The notes: generated from the sequence alone by a model not told the origin. Shown: positions 9,046 through 18,391, numbered from the stretch's first letter. The stretch: DNA of 64,000 bases from Nonlabens tegetincola (GCF_002954355.1 NZ_MQVV01000012.1:124001-188000), one strand, 5' to 3'. Made by a program: numbers and translations.

Positions 9046-11433
9046 ATGCATAAATTATTTAGTTTCAGCTTTTGGAATAGTTTAGCGCGATTAATACTGC
9101 GCAATCGTGAGGTGATTCTCGGACTTATTGTTCTTGCAACAATTGCCCTAGGAACTCAGTGGAAATACATGAAGTTTTCTCATACTGAGGCTAATTTGCT
9201 TCCTGATGATCATCCAGTGAATATTGAGTATGATGAGTTTATTAAACAATTTGGTGAAGAAGGGAATTTAATTATTCTTGGAGCTACCCAAGAGACTCTT
9301 AATACTTACGAGAAATTAAATGCTTGGAACCAACTGGCAGATAGTATTTCAAAATTTGAGGAAATCGACTTCGTTTTATCTACCAGTAACTTACCTGTTC
9401 TTGAATTAGATGAACCTAGTTCTAGTTTTAAAGTAAACGAATTACTGCCTACAAAATTAAAAAGCGAGGCAGACTATGCCACTTTTAAGAAAAAGCTATT
9501 TACCGATTTACCGTTTTACAAAAATTTAATTTATAGTGAAAAGGATAGTGTAATACGTACCGCTGTTTATTTAAAGAAAGACATTGTAAATACAATCACT
9601 CGAAAAGAGTTTGTTCTTAATGAATTAGTTCCTTTAATAGATTCTTATAGAAATAATGGACTAGATGTTAGAACATCAGGAATGCCTTACATACGTACCT
9701 TAAATGCACAAAATATTGTTGATGAAATAGGTATGTTTTTGTTAGCAGCATTGCTTATAACCTCTGGGTTATTCTTTTTCTTTTTCAGATCGTGGCGCGC
9801 AACTTTTATATCTATTGTCACCGTAATAATAGGAGTGATGTGGGCATTTGGATTTTTGGGTCTATTTCGATTTGAGATCACTGTACTCACAGCTATCATT
9901 CCTCCTTTAATTATTGTAATTGGGATACCTAATTGCATATTCTTAATCAATAAATACCAGCAGGAAATCAGGAAACACGGTAATCAAGCTCTCTCTTTAC
10001 AACGAGTCATTACTAAGGTAGGTAATGCTACTTTAATGACTAACCTTACCACTGCAAGTGGATTTGCAACTTTTATTTTTACGCAAAGTAAATTGCTTAA
10101 AGAATTTGGTATTGTAGCAAGTATCTGTATCGTTACCATATTCGTTTTAAGCTTGATGATTATTCCTATCATTTATAGCTATTTACCGTTGCCTAAGGAA
10201 AAACATCTTAAGCATTTAGGAAAAACGTGGATCAACAGTTTTGCCAATTGGTTAGGTGTTATGGTGAAGAACTATAGAATCGCTATTTATATTACCAGCG
10301 TTGTTGTCCTTATTCTCAGCTTCATTGGGATGTATCAAATTAGAGTTTCTGGAAGTTTAATTGAGGATATGCCTAAAAGCATGGGCTTTTACAAGGATAT
10401 TAAATTTTTTGAAGAAAGTTTTGATGGTGTCATGCCTGTTGAAATTGTCATCAATACCAAGAAAAAGAAAGGTGTTAATAAACCAAAAACGCTTAAAAAG
10501 ATTGACAAGTTAGAAGAGCATATCATTGAAACACCCGAGTTGTCCAGACCAATGTCGGTAATTTCATTAATTAAGTTTGCAAAACAGGCTTTCTATCAAG
10601 GTGATCCCGAGTTCTTTGATCTGCCAACAAGCAATGAACGTTTATTTATGGCTAAATTTCTCAAGAATAGTAATGGAGAAGTAGGTTTAATGAAAAGTTA
10701 TGTGGATAGTACAGGTCAATACGCACGCGTGACAACTTTCATGAAAGATATGCCTACTGAACGTCTTGAGTATGTAGAAGAAAATTTAAGAGCAAAACTT
10801 GAAACCCTTTTTCCTGTTGAAGATTATGAAATTACCTTAACGGGTAAAGCGCTTGTATTTCAAAAAGGAACCAATTACTTAATTAATAATTTGATTTTGT
10901 CATTATCCTTGGCCATTTTATTAATAGCATTGTTTATCGCGTTTATGTTTAAGTCGCTTAGGATGATTTTTGTTTCGATTGTACCTAACTTACTTCCTTT
11001 GTTAATGACTGCTGGATTAATGGGTTTCATAGGTGTGCCTATAAAAGCTTCAACCATCTTGGTTTTTTCAATAGCCTTTGGAATTTCTGTTGATGATACT
11101 ATTCACTTCTTAGCTAAGTATAGGCAAGAGCTTATGGCAAATAATTGGAAAATTAAGAAGTCTGTTTATAGCGCTTTAAAAGAAACTGGAGTTAGTATGT
11201 TTTATACTAGTATCGTTTTATTTTTTGGATTTTCTACATTTACCATATCGAGTTTTGGAGGTACTGTTGCATTAGGAGCTTTAGTAAGTGCAACCTTGTT
11301 ATTTGCTATGTTGTCCAATCTTTTGTTGTTGCCTAGTATGTTGTTATCACTAGAACGCAGCATCGCAAATGAACGTACATTTAAAAAACCAGCCATTCCT
11401 ATTATCGCACCAAAATCTGACGAGGAAGAATAG
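9046..11433 (+). CDS. RND/MMPL family transporter
   Basis: A 795-residue inner-membrane protein with the RND layout: TM1 (about 20-38), a large periplasmic loop, five TMs, TM7 near 415, a second loop, and five more TMs. It belongs to the HAE3/MMPL branch rather than the AcrB type. The second half keeps the proton-relay motif GISVDD (679-684) in TM10. The equivalent place in TM4 reads GIPN (293-296) without an acid. Likely substrates are lipids, hopanoids or other hydrophobic envelope compounds; this is family-level inference. The gene is flanked by DUF5686 and asnS and has its own promoter candidate. Confidence 0.85.
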   Translation: MHKLFSFSFWNSLARLILRNREVILGLIVLATIALGTQWKYMKFSHTEANLLPDDHPVNIEYDEFIKQFGEEGNLIILGATQETLNTYEKLNAWNQLADSISKFEEIDFVLSTSNLPVLELDEPSSSFKVNELLPTKLKSEADYATFKKKLFTDLPFYKNLIYSEKDSVIRTAVYLKKDIVNTITRKEFVLNELVPLIDSYRNNGLDVRTSGMPYIRTLNAQNIVDEIGMFLLAALLITSGLFFFFFRSWRATFISIVTVIIGVMWAFGFLGLFRFEITVLTAIIPPLIIVIGIPNCIFLINKYQQEIRKHGNQALSLQRVITKVGNATLMTNLTTASGFATFIFTQSKLLKEFGIVASICIVTIFVLSLMIIPIIYSYLPLPKEKHLKHLGKTWINSFANWLGVMVKNYRIAIYITSVVVLILSFIGMYQIRVSGSLIEDMPKSMGFYKDIKFFEESFDGVMPVEIVINTKKKKGVNKPKTLKKIDKLEEHIIETPELSRPMSVISLIKFAKQAFYQGDPEFFDLPTSNERLFMAKFLKNSNGEVGLMKSYVDSTGQYARVTTFMKDMPTERLEYVEENLRAKLETLFPVEDYEITLTGKALVFQKGTNYLINNLILSLSLAILLIALFIAFMFKSLRMIFVSIVPNLLPLLMTAGLMGFIGVPIKASTILVFSIAFGISVDDTIHFLAKYRQELMANNWKIKKSVYSALKETGVSMFYTSIVLFFGFSTFTISSFGGTVALGALVSATLLFAMLSNLLLLPSMLLSLERSIANERTFKKPAIPIIAPKSDEEE

Positions 11434-11469
11434 GACGCGTATCTCTAGTGTAATTCGTTGCAGCAATTA

Positions 11470-11500
11470 TTGTTCATAGAGTGCATAAAATCTATATTTG
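11470..11500 (+). promoter_or_regulatory. Promoter of asnS (TTG-N20-TATATTTG)
   Basis: The -33 TTG (11470-11472) and -7 TATATTTG (11493-11500) have a 20-bp spacer, matching the Bacteroidota consensus. It also shows that the TTG at 11498 is promoter, not a start codon. Confidence 0.7.
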
Positions 11501-11521
11501 CCATTCAAGTTATTCCTAGAA

Positions 11522-12958
11522 ATGAAAAGAATAGTAGATATTTTAAAGGACGATCCTAGTATGGTTGAAATTACCGTTAAAGGATGGGTGCGCAGTTTTA
11601 GAAACGATAGATTTATAGCGATTAATGACGGTTCGACCATAAAGAATTTGCAAGCAGTAATAGATCCTGAAAAAATAGATCAAGCTGTAAGAGATCAAAT
11701 TACAGTAGCATCTGCTGTGGCAGTTACAGGTAATTTAGTCGAAAGTGAAGGAAAAGGACAACGTGTAGAACTACAAGCTAATTCGGTAGAGATTCTTGCA
11801 ACCGCAGATTCTGAAGAAGTAGCAAAAACAATTTTGTCTCCTAAAAGGCATAAATTGGATACACTAAGAGAACAAGCTCACTTACGCGTGCGTACTAATA
11901 CCTTTGGAGCGGTAATGCGTGTAAGAGCGGCCTTATCTTTTGCTATTCATAAATATTTCCAAGAAAAAGGATTTTATCAAGCTCATACACCAATCATTAC
12001 TGGTAGTGATGCTGAAGGAGCTGGAGAAATGTTTCGTATCTCTACCTTAGATGCAAAAAATCCTCCGCTTACAGAAGAAGGGGAAATAGATTACTCAAAA
12101 GATTTTTTTGGTAAAGAAACCAACTTAACTGTTTCAGGACAGTTAGAAGCAGAAACTTATGCCATGGGATTAGGTCAAGTATATACCTTTGGACCTACCT
12201 TTAGAGCAGAAAATTCAAATACATCTCGACATTTAGCCGAATTTTGGATGATTGAACCTGAAGTAGCGTTTAATGATCTAGATGCAAACATGGATCTTGC
12301 CGAGGATTTTATTAAAGAAGTAATTAAGTATACCATTGAACAATGCGCCGATGATTTAGAATTTCTAGAGCAACGATTGGTTAACGAAGATAAGCTCAAG
12401 CCTCAAGCAGAACGTAGTCCTATGCCGTTACGTGAAAAGTTAGAGTTTGTTTTAAAAAATAACTTTAAACGAGTTTCTTATACCGAGGCGATAGATATAC
12501 TTAAAAACTCTAAGCCTAATAAGAAGAAAAAGTTCAACTATGTCATAGAAGAATGGGGAGCAGATCTTCAATCGGAACATGAACGTTATCTAGTTGAAAA
12601 ACATTTTAAGTGTCCCGTGATTCTTTTTGATTATCCTGCAAAAATTAAAGCCTTTTATATGAGGTTAAATGATGATCATAAAACTGTGCGCGCCATGGAT
12701 ATCTTATTCCCTGGAATTGGTGAAATTGTTGGTGGTTCTCAACGTGAAGAGCGTTATGATGTACTTAAACAAAAAATGGATGACATGGGAATTCCAGAAG
12801 AGGAACTTTGGTGGTATCTAGAGATGAGAAAATTCGGTAGTGTAGTACATAGCGGATTTGGATTAGGATTTGAACGATTGGTAATGTTTGTTACAGGAAT
12901 GGGTAATGTACGTGACGTAATTCCTTATCCTCGCACACCAGGAAATGCTGAATTCTAA
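11522..12958 (+). CDS. asnS: Asparagine--tRNA ligase
   Basis: A 478-residue class II aminoacyl-tRNA synthetase. The N-terminal OB-fold anticodon domain (ITVKGWVRSFRNDRFIAIND) is followed by the class II core with motif 2 (FGPTFRAENSNTSRHLAEFW) and motif 3 (GFGLGFERLVMF). The S-N-T-S and R-H-L-A-E-F combination marks AsnRS rather than AspRS. I start at ATG 11522; an upstream TTG at 11498 lies inside the -7 promoter box. A terminator follows the gene, then rpoN. Confidence 0.95.
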   Translation: MKRIVDILKDDPSMVEITVKGWVRSFRNDRFIAINDGSTIKNLQAVIDPEKIDQAVRDQITVASAVAVTGNLVESEGKGQRVELQANSVEILATADSEEVAKTILSPKRHKLDTLREQAHLRVRTNTFGAVMRVRAALSFAIHKYFQEKGFYQAHTPIITGSDAEGAGEMFRISTLDAKNPPLTEEGEIDYSKDFFGKETNLTVSGQLEAETYAMGLGQVYTFGPTFRAENSNTSRHLAEFWMIEPEVAFNDLDANMDLAEDFIKEVIKYTIEQCADDLEFLEQRLVNEDKLKPQAERSPMPLREKLEFVLKNNFKRVSYTEAIDILKNSKPNKKKKFNYVIEEWGADLQSEHERYLVEKHFKCPVILFDYPAKIKAFYMRLNDDHKTVRAMDILFPGIGEIVGGSQREERYDVLKQKMDDMGIPEEELWWYLEMRKFGSVVHSGFGLGFERLVMFVTGMGNVRDVIPYPRTPGNAEF

Positions 12959-12984
12959 CTAAATAATTCACAAAAATCAAACTT

Positions 12985-13011
12985 AAGCCTGTGATCACAC
13001 AGGCTTTTTTT
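12985..13011 (+). terminator. Rho-independent terminator of asnS
   Basis: AAGCCTGTG/CACAGGCTT stem with loop ATCA, followed by seven T. Confidence 0.9.
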
Positions 13012-13037
13012 ATTTTTACAAGTAAGAATATTTGTAA

Positions 13038-14492
13038 ATGCTTAAGCAAACACTCAATTTTAAACTTTCTCAAAAGCTGTCTCCGCAGCAAATTCAGCTC
13101 ATGAAATTGATTCAACTGCCTACACAGGCATTTGAACAACGAGTTAAATCTGAACTTGAGGAAAATCCTGCACTTGATAGTGGCAAGGAAAAATCAGAAG
13201 ATGAGTATGACTCACTTACTAACGACGATTTTGATCAAGATAATGAAACCATCGAGGCAGATATCAATGTTGATGAATATTTAAGCGACGACGAGATACC
13301 AGAATATCGTACGCAATCTAATAACTACAGTGCGGATGAAGACGAGAAAAGTGTTCCTTATGCGGCAGGAAAATCATTTACTCAAACCCTTCTTGATCAG
13401 CTTAATACTAGGCGATTATCCGATCAAGAAGCTAGTATCGCGCAATTTTTAGTAGGTAGCATAGATGGTAGCGGTTACATACGCAGATCATTGGAGGATA
13501 TTGCAGATGACCTAGCCTTTACCATGAACGTTTACACCGATGTGGATGAGGTAGAAAAGGTGTTGCGTATCGTACAACAGCTAGATCCTGCCGGAGTAGG
13601 AGCCCGTAGTTTGCAGGAGTGTTTATTGATTCAGCTTTCGCGAAAGCGTAATTCCCCAGATACTGAGCTTGCAATTAAGTTGATTAGAGACAGTTTTGAC
13701 GCTTTTAGTAAAAAGCACTATAAAAAATTACTTTCTAAATACAATGTAAGTGAGGAAGAATTGCGTGATGCTATTGAAGAAATAGAGCATTTAAACCCAA
13801 AACCTGGAGGCTCATACGCTGGCGGCAGTACAAAAATCGTAGAGCAAGTTGTTCCAGATTTTACAATTAGAATTAAAGACGGCGAGTTAGAACTTACTCT
13901 AAATGGTCGTAATGCTCCAGAGCTACACGTGTCTAGAGACTACTCTAACATGCTTAAAGGTTATAAAGAGGCAAAGGAGAAGACTAAGTCTCAAAAGGAC
14001 GCTGTGATGTTCATTAAACAAAAGCTGGATAGTGCAAAGTGGTTCATTGAGGCAATAAAGCAACGACAAGAAACACTGTTTGTAACGATGTCTAGCATTA
14101 TGCATTATCAAAAGGAATATTTCCTTACAGGTGATGAACGTAACTTACGTCCTATGATTTTAAAGGACATCGCCGATGAAATTGGTATGGACGTTTCTAC
14201 CGTGAGCCGTGTGGCAAATTCAAAGTATGTGGATACACCTTATGGAACAAAGTTGATCAAGGAATTTTTCTCGGAATCCATGACTAATACAGACGGAGAA
14301 GAGGTTTCTACTAGGGAAATAAAGAAAATACTAGAAACTGTGATTAATGAAGAGGATAAGAAAAAACCTCTTACGGATCAAAAACTAGCTGAGATCCTTA
14401 AGGATAAAGGTTATCCTATAGCCAGAAGAACGGTAGCTAAGTATCGTGAGCAGCTAGATATTCCCGTAGCAAGATTGCGTAAAGAGATCTAA
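13038..14492 (+). CDS. rpoN: RNA polymerase sigma-54 factor
   Basis: A 484-residue sigma-54. Region I (LSQKLSPQQIQLMKLIQLP, activator interaction) is followed by an acidic region II (about 45-115), the core-binding region, and the C-terminal DNA-binding part with the RpoN box ARRTVAKYRE at 462-471, which contacts the -24 element. It needs bacterial enhancer-binding proteins to open promoters; none is encoded in the window. Palindrome copy 3 encodes QLSRKRN near residue 200. The stop overlaps the next ATG (TAATG), so the membrane gene behind it is coupled. Confidence 0.95.
   Translation: MLKQTLNFKLSQKLSPQQIQLMKLIQLPTQAFEQRVKSELEENPALDSGKEKSEDEYDSLTNDDFDQDNETIEADINVDEYLSDDEIPEYRTQSNNYSADEDEKSVPYAAGKSFTQTLLDQLNTRRLSDQEASIAQFLVGSIDGSGYIRRSLEDIADDLAFTMNVYTDVDEVEKVLRIVQQLDPAGVGARSLQECLLIQLSRKRNSPDTELAIKLIRDSFDAFSKKHYKKLLSKYNVSEEELRDAIEEIEHLNPKPGGSYAGGSTKIVEQVVPDFTIRIKDGELELTLNGRNAPELHVSRDYSNMLKGYKEAKEKTKSQKDAVMFIKQKLDSAKWFIEAIKQRQETLFVTMSSIMHYQKEYFLTGDERNLRPMILKDIADEIGMDVSTVSRVANSKYVDTPYGTKLIKEFFSESMTNTDGEEVSTREIKKILETVINEEDKKKPLTDQKLAEILKDKGYPIARRTVAKYREQLDIPVARLRKEI
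13634..13647. repeat. GCTTTCGCGAAAGC palindrome, copy 3
   Basis: Perfect copy inside rpoN, read as L-S-R-K. Confidence 0.95.
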
Positions 14493-15088
14493 TGCAAGAA
14501 CGCTTTTTTAAGATATGGAGCGTCGTGACAAATCCCTTATGGATTCCTTTTGTTGTATCGTTTTGGTTTCTTAGTTATAATACCTATGATAATGATCAGC
14601 AAGTTGATGTCAAGTTGTATTTGATAGGATTGCTTACCATTATTATCCCGTTGTTGATTTATGTAATATTAAAAATACTTGGTATAGTTCAATCTATAGA
14701 TTTAAAAACATCAAAGGAACGCACCTGGCCACTTATTTGTTATACGATATTGATTGTGATCGTAGCACGTGGTGGCTTTAGAGATGGATTTCATACACCA
14801 TTGTATTATTTCTTTATCGGGATTGTAGTCGCTTCATTTATCGCAGCAGTTCTCTCTTTTATGAGGTATAAAATAAGTTTGCATATGATGGGAATAGGTG
14901 GATTGCTAGGTTTTGTGTTTGTTCTTTTATTCACTATGAATCTACCGTTGTTGTATTTAATAGCTGGTATAAGTATAATAGCTGGGGTTACAGCGTCTGC
15001 ACGATTATATTTAAAAGCACATTCTAATCACGAAATAATATTTGGCTTTTTGACCGGTTTGATTACACAAATTTATATTGGGGTTTAA
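14492..15088 (+). CDS. PAP2-like membrane protein (degenerate phosphatase motifs)
   Basis: A 198-residue protein with about six membrane helices, translationally coupled to rpoN. Its polar residues follow the order of type 2 phosphatidic acid phosphatases: motif 1 K-x4-R-x2-P (K72, R77, P80), a His in place of PSGH (SLHMMG, H131), and motif 3 R-x5-H-x3-E (R171, H177, E181) where the usual residue is Asp. I infer a PAP2 relative whose activity is uncertain. It is convergent with the next gene with only 6 bp between stops. Confidence 0.6.
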   Translation: MQERFFKIWSVVTNPLWIPFVVSFWFLSYNTYDNDQQVDVKLYLIGLLTIIIPLLIYVILKILGIVQSIDLKTSKERTWPLICYTILIVIVARGGFRDGFHTPLYYFFIGIVVASFIAAVLSFMRYKISLHMMGIGGLLGFVFVLLFTMNLPLLYLIAGISIIAGVTASARLYLKAHSNHEIIFGFLTGLITQIYIGV

Positions 15089-15094
15089 TACGTA

Positions 15095-15817
15095 TTATAG
15101 AATGTAAAATTCTATTCCAAATTTTATCGGTTGAAGATTGATAGGATCGTTATTTATTTGTGCGTTTTCATTGAATAATGGATTTAGATTATACATCACA
15201 AAAGCGTTAAAACTTCCATTACCGATGCTTAAGGTTGCAGCAAATCTAAATTTTTCTAGTTCTGGAATGTCTTTTAGGACTCTTGTAACTCCTTCGCCTT
15301 GAAAGTCGGATTTGTGATGAAAGATATACCCTAGTCTTACACCGGTGTAGATACGCCAAAAGGTATATTCTGTAGGAGTAGAAGTGCGCCATCTAAATTG
15401 TATGGGCATCTCTATTAGATTGGTGTGTAAACGATTGCGATCCACATCAATGTCGTCATCAATAATTTGATAAGTTGTTTTACCGCTTTCATCGGTATTA
15501 ATAAATAAGTTGGAATTATATCTATTTGTGCTGTATCCTAAACCTATACCTATGGCAATATTTCTTCTTTTATTAATTGGCATGTCTCTAATAAACCCTA
15601 AATGTAGACCACCTGAAAATCCATTTTGAGAAAACTCATCGGGTTCATTGTTAATTAGATTAAAAGTTAGTCCTACATATATTTGATCTTCTCTATACAA
15701 TGAATCGTTTACGCTTTCTGGTATTTTCTCAAATTCTTGTGTTTGAACAGTGGTATCCTGTCCAAAAGAGATATAACTAACAAGAAAGATAATTAGTAAA
15801 AGCGAGTATGTTCTCAT
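15095..15817 (-). CDS. PorT-like outer-membrane beta-barrel protein
   Basis: A 240-residue protein with a signal peptide (ends in YISFGQ) and about eight amphipathic strands, for example QIYVGLTFNLI, GGLHLGFI, NIAIGIGLGYS, EMPIQFRWR, and a terminal strand IKFGIEFYIL. This is the outline of the PorT/OmpA-like small barrels of Bacteroidota. It lies directly downstream of an ExbD gene on the same strand, an arrangement seen in other flavobacteria. PorT itself serves type IX secretion; whether this member does is not shown by sequence. Confidence 0.7.
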   Translation of the reverse strand: MRTYSLLLIIFLVSYISFGQDTTVQTQEFEKIPESVNDSLYREDQIYVGLTFNLINNEPDEFSQNGFSGGLHLGFIRDMPINKRRNIAIGIGLGYSTNRYNSNLFINTDESGKTTYQIIDDDIDVDRNRLHTNLIEMPIQFRWRTSTPTEYTFWRIYTGVRLGYIFHHKSDFQGEGVTRVLKDIPELEKFRFAATLSIGNGSFNAFVMYNLNPLFNENAQINNDPINLQPIKFGIEFYIL

Positions 15818-15952
15818 AAGGTTTGTTTTGCCGTAAGCAAGTTACTAATAGTAAAAGAAAATATGTGACTATAAAATTGTAATTATTTGACAAGGCAAGG
15901 ATTGTACAATATATTAAAGTCACATATTAGCCGTATTGTTATTGATTTGAGA

Positions 15953-16573
15953 TTATTCAATTTTTACAGGTTCAGCCTCCGATAGCTTTCCTGGAAAGAG
16001 ATCTTCAACCAGTTCAATTTTCCTTTTCAATTCGAGAAATTCAGGTGAGTTTAAATCGTTTTGTGGCCAATTTTGACGTTCTAGCTTCAACGCTTTGTAG
16101 CTCGTGTTAAAAAGTCTTAGGGCCTCTCTGTCTCGTAAATGGTTATATGCTTTGATAAGTTGATCAGTAACTGTCAAATAGGTCTTGTAATCGGTTTGTC
16201 GGTCACTTACCAGTGAGATCACTGCCTTATCTGGATTGTCAGAGGACTCTGGATTTCGTTCTCCTTGACAATAATTACAGGTTTTATTTCCAGATCCGCC
16301 ACCATTGTCTAAAAAGGCAATAGCGCTTGTTGTGATGTCTTCTATCTCCATTGGTGATCCTTCAACCATTATTTGATTGTCCGATGTTACTATTACTTGA
16401 TAAATGTTTCTTTCAGGAATACTAACCGCAGGTGTGTCGTTAGGCTTAGATAATTTTCTTAAGATTCCGGTGTCTGTTTCAATGGTTGTTGTTACTAGAA
16501 AGAAGATAAGTAACAGGAATGCTATATCTGCCATTGAGCCTGCATTCACTTCTGGTGCGTTTCGTTTTGCCAT
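15953..16573 (-). CDS. ExbD/TolR-type biopolymer transport protein (paralog 3)
   Basis: A 206-residue ExbD. It has one N-terminal TM (SMADIAFLLLIFFLVTTTI, with the conserved Asp that carries protons) and a periplasmic domain. I start at ATG 16573 (MAKRNAPEV), aligned with the paralog at 17256-17888, rather than eight codons upstream. It is a close duplicate of that paralog, sharing the cysteine motif CNYCQG and the tail LVEDLFPGKLSEAEP. A terminator and about 150 bp separate it from the main exb operon, so it may have its own promoter. Confidence 0.9.
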   Translation of the reverse strand: MAKRNAPEVNAGSMADIAFLLLIFFLVTTTIETDTGILRKLSKPNDTPAVSIPERNIYQVIVTSDNQIMVEGSPMEIEDITTSAIAFLDNGGGSGNKTCNYCQGERNPESSDNPDKAVISLVSDRQTDYKTYLTVTDQLIKAYNHLRDREALRLFNTSYKALKLERQNWPQNDLNSPEFLELKRKIELVEDLFPGKLSEAEPVKIE

Positions 16574-16720
16574 TTTGATAAAATTTAAGGTTAACATTAA
16601 TGAGAATTACGAAGCAATAAGTTGATAAAGCTTAATTATAATTCGTAAGTACTCCTGTAACCAAAATCAAAGGTCGTGCCACTGATTATCAGGCAATTGT
16701 ATGAAATGCAATAAAACAAA

Positions 16721-16747
16721 AAAAGCCAGTCCCTAGGACTGGCTTTT
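16721..16747 (-). terminator. Rho-independent terminator of the exb operon
   Basis: AAAAGCCAGTCC / GGACTGGCTTTT stem, loop CTA, T-rich on both strands, just after the 16768 stop. Confidence 0.9.
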
Positions 16748-16767
16748 AACTTGTATTAAAGTGAAAT

Positions 16768-17253
16768 TTACTTCTTAATGTTTTTCATTGAATTACCTTC
16801 TTTAGAAGTGTAATTAACCTTGAGTGCATAGGCATCTCTAAGTTCTTGTTTAACATCAGTAAGAATACCAACTTTAGAGTTTCTATCTACTTTAAGTGAA
16901 ACCAAAAATTCATCCTTTTCGTCTTCATTCATTTTATTTCTCTTAGTGTTAACGTAGTCTTGAACTTGTTTGACACTTGAGATTTTATCACCTAGTTGTA
17001 CTACATCATTAGTACCAAATTGCTTTTGCATTTTTTCGTTAGGTTTTCCAATGTAAATGAAAGCTACTTTGTTTTTGTCGGATAACTTTTCTACTTCACC
17101 TGCAAGTGGAAGATTATTTTCAACGCTTAATTCATTTTCACGCATTACCGTAGCAACCATGAAAAAGAATAAAAGCATAAATACGATATCTGGCAGCGAA
17201 GCCGTAGAAATCGCTGGTAAATCACCACTCTTTTTCTTTTTAAACTTTGACAT
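16768..17253 (-). CDS. ExbD/TolR-type biopolymer transport protein (paralog 2)
   Basis: A 161-residue ExbD of a different subtype: basic N-terminus (SKFKKKKSGDLPAIST), one TM with the conserved Asp (SLPDIVFMLLFFFMVATVM), then a periplasmic domain with the typical VDRNSKVGILTDVKQELR region. It lies 2 bp after the stop of paralog 1. Bacteroidota exb loci usually carry two different ExbD subunits that work with ExbB to energise TonB, or in some species gliding and secretion. No TonB gene lies beside it. Confidence 0.93.
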   Translation of the reverse strand: MSKFKKKKSGDLPAISTASLPDIVFMLLFFFMVATVMRENELSVENNLPLAGEVEKLSDKNKVAFIYIGKPNEKMQKQFGTNDVVQLGDKISSVKQVQDYVNTKRNKMNEDEKDEFLVSLKVDRNSKVGILTDVKQELRDAYALKVNYTSKEGNSMKNIKK

Positions 17254-17255
17254 AA

Positions 17256-17888
17256 TTATCCTGCTTTTTGAGGTTCTGCTTCTGATAATTTACCAGGGAA
17301 CAACTCTTCTACTTTTTCGATTTTCTCAACCAGTTTTTCATAATCAGGATTGTCTTCCTTTTCTGTTTCTGGCCAACCGTCCTTTTCTGCTTTTAGCTCT
17401 TCGTAAGATACACCATATAGTCTATTAGCTTCACGATTTCTAAGTGTTGTGTAAGCCTTTACTAATTGATCCATTACGGTGATGTACATACTGTAGCTAG
17501 CTTGTCTATCATTTACAAGTGAAATCACAGCCTTATCTGGATTATCAGATGATGCTGGATCTTTTTTACCTTGACAGTATCCACAAGCAGTTCTAGGTGT
17601 GTCTCCACCACCATTATCTAGGAATTCTATAGCAGCTTTAGTTAAATCTTTAACTTCCATAGGTTTCTCTTCTACTAGTAGCTGGTCGTTTTTATTAACC
17701 AGTACTTGGAAGATATTTTTTTCCTTAATTGGTGGAGCTTCTTGCTCTTCTGGCGCAGGTGGCGGTAACTTACGTTTGATACCACTATCAACTTCAATAG
17801 TTGTTGTAACTAGGAAGAAGATAAGTAGCAAAAACGCTATATCAGCCATGGAACCTGCATTCACTTCTGGTGCTGATCTTCTAGCCAT
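17256..17888 (-). CDS. ExbD/TolR-type biopolymer transport protein (paralog 1)
   Basis: A 210-residue ExbD. It starts MARRSAPEVNAGS, then a TM with the proton-carrying Asp (SMADIAFLLLIFF), a Pro/Glu-rich linker, and a periplasmic domain with an inserted pair of cysteines (CGYCQG) that could form a disulfide or bind a ligand. It forms an operon with exbB and a small membrane protein upstream (4-bp spacing) and ExbD paralog 2 downstream. The gene at 15953-16573 is its close duplicate. Confidence 0.93.
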   Translation of the reverse strand: MARRSAPEVNAGSMADIAFLLLIFFLVTTTIEVDSGIKRKLPPPAPEEQEAPPIKEKNIFQVLVNKNDQLLVEEKPMEVKDLTKAAIEFLDNGGGDTPRTACGYCQGKKDPASSDNPDKAVISLVNDRQASYSMYITVMDQLVKAYTTLRNREANRLYGVSYEELKAEKDGWPETEKEDNPDYEKLVEKIEKVEELFPGKLSEAEPQKAG

Positions 17889-17891
17889 AAT

Positions 17892-18365
17892 TTATCTTTT
17901 TAAAACTTTACTCACTCCAGACCAAACAATAGTACCTACAGCAACTATTGCTAGTATGTAGAATACATATAAAGATGTTCCGATCCATTGTGAGGTGCTC
18001 GCAGTTAACTGCTCGCCGTCGTCTAACATGATAGCTTCTCCTTGTGCATTTACTACTGAATTATCAGCAAATGCAAAATAAGAAATTAGAACTACTACTA
18101 CGAGTAGACCTATTGAGATCAAACTCTTTTTAAGAGTTTCTGGACTTGTAAATAGTCCTTTAAGTACAAATACTACTACAGATAATATGATTATTCCTAA
18201 AATGATATAAGATAGATACATCATTGGTGTTACTGTAGAGCTTTGAACTCCGTTCTCATTAAGTTCAATAGCCTCATCACCCACAGCAAGGGTGTAGAAA
18301 AAGAATCCAAAAGCCACTAAACCTAGCAAGAGTACAAGATATTTTATTACTTTATGTAATGCCAT
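17892..18365 (-). CDS. Membrane protein of the exb operon
   Basis: A 157-residue protein with four predicted membrane helices (about 7-27, 48-70, 80-98, 130-150) and a short acidic loop between helices 3 and 4. It sits between exbB and exbD with spacings of 26 and 3 bp, so it is cotranscribed. Small proteins like this are common at this place in flavobacterial exb operons, but I know no function for them. A role in assembling or tuning the ExbBD motor is inference from position only. Confidence 0.75.
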   Translation of the reverse strand: MALHKVIKYLVLLLGLVAFGFFFYTLAVGDEAIELNENGVQSSTVTPMMYLSYIILGIIILSVVVFVLKGLFTSPETLKKSLISIGLLVVVVLISYFAFADNSVVNAQGEAIMLDDGEQLTASTSQWIGTSLYVFYILAIVAVGTIVWSGVSKVLKR

Positions 18366-18391
18366 GGTTTTAGTTTTTTAAGATTCTACTA

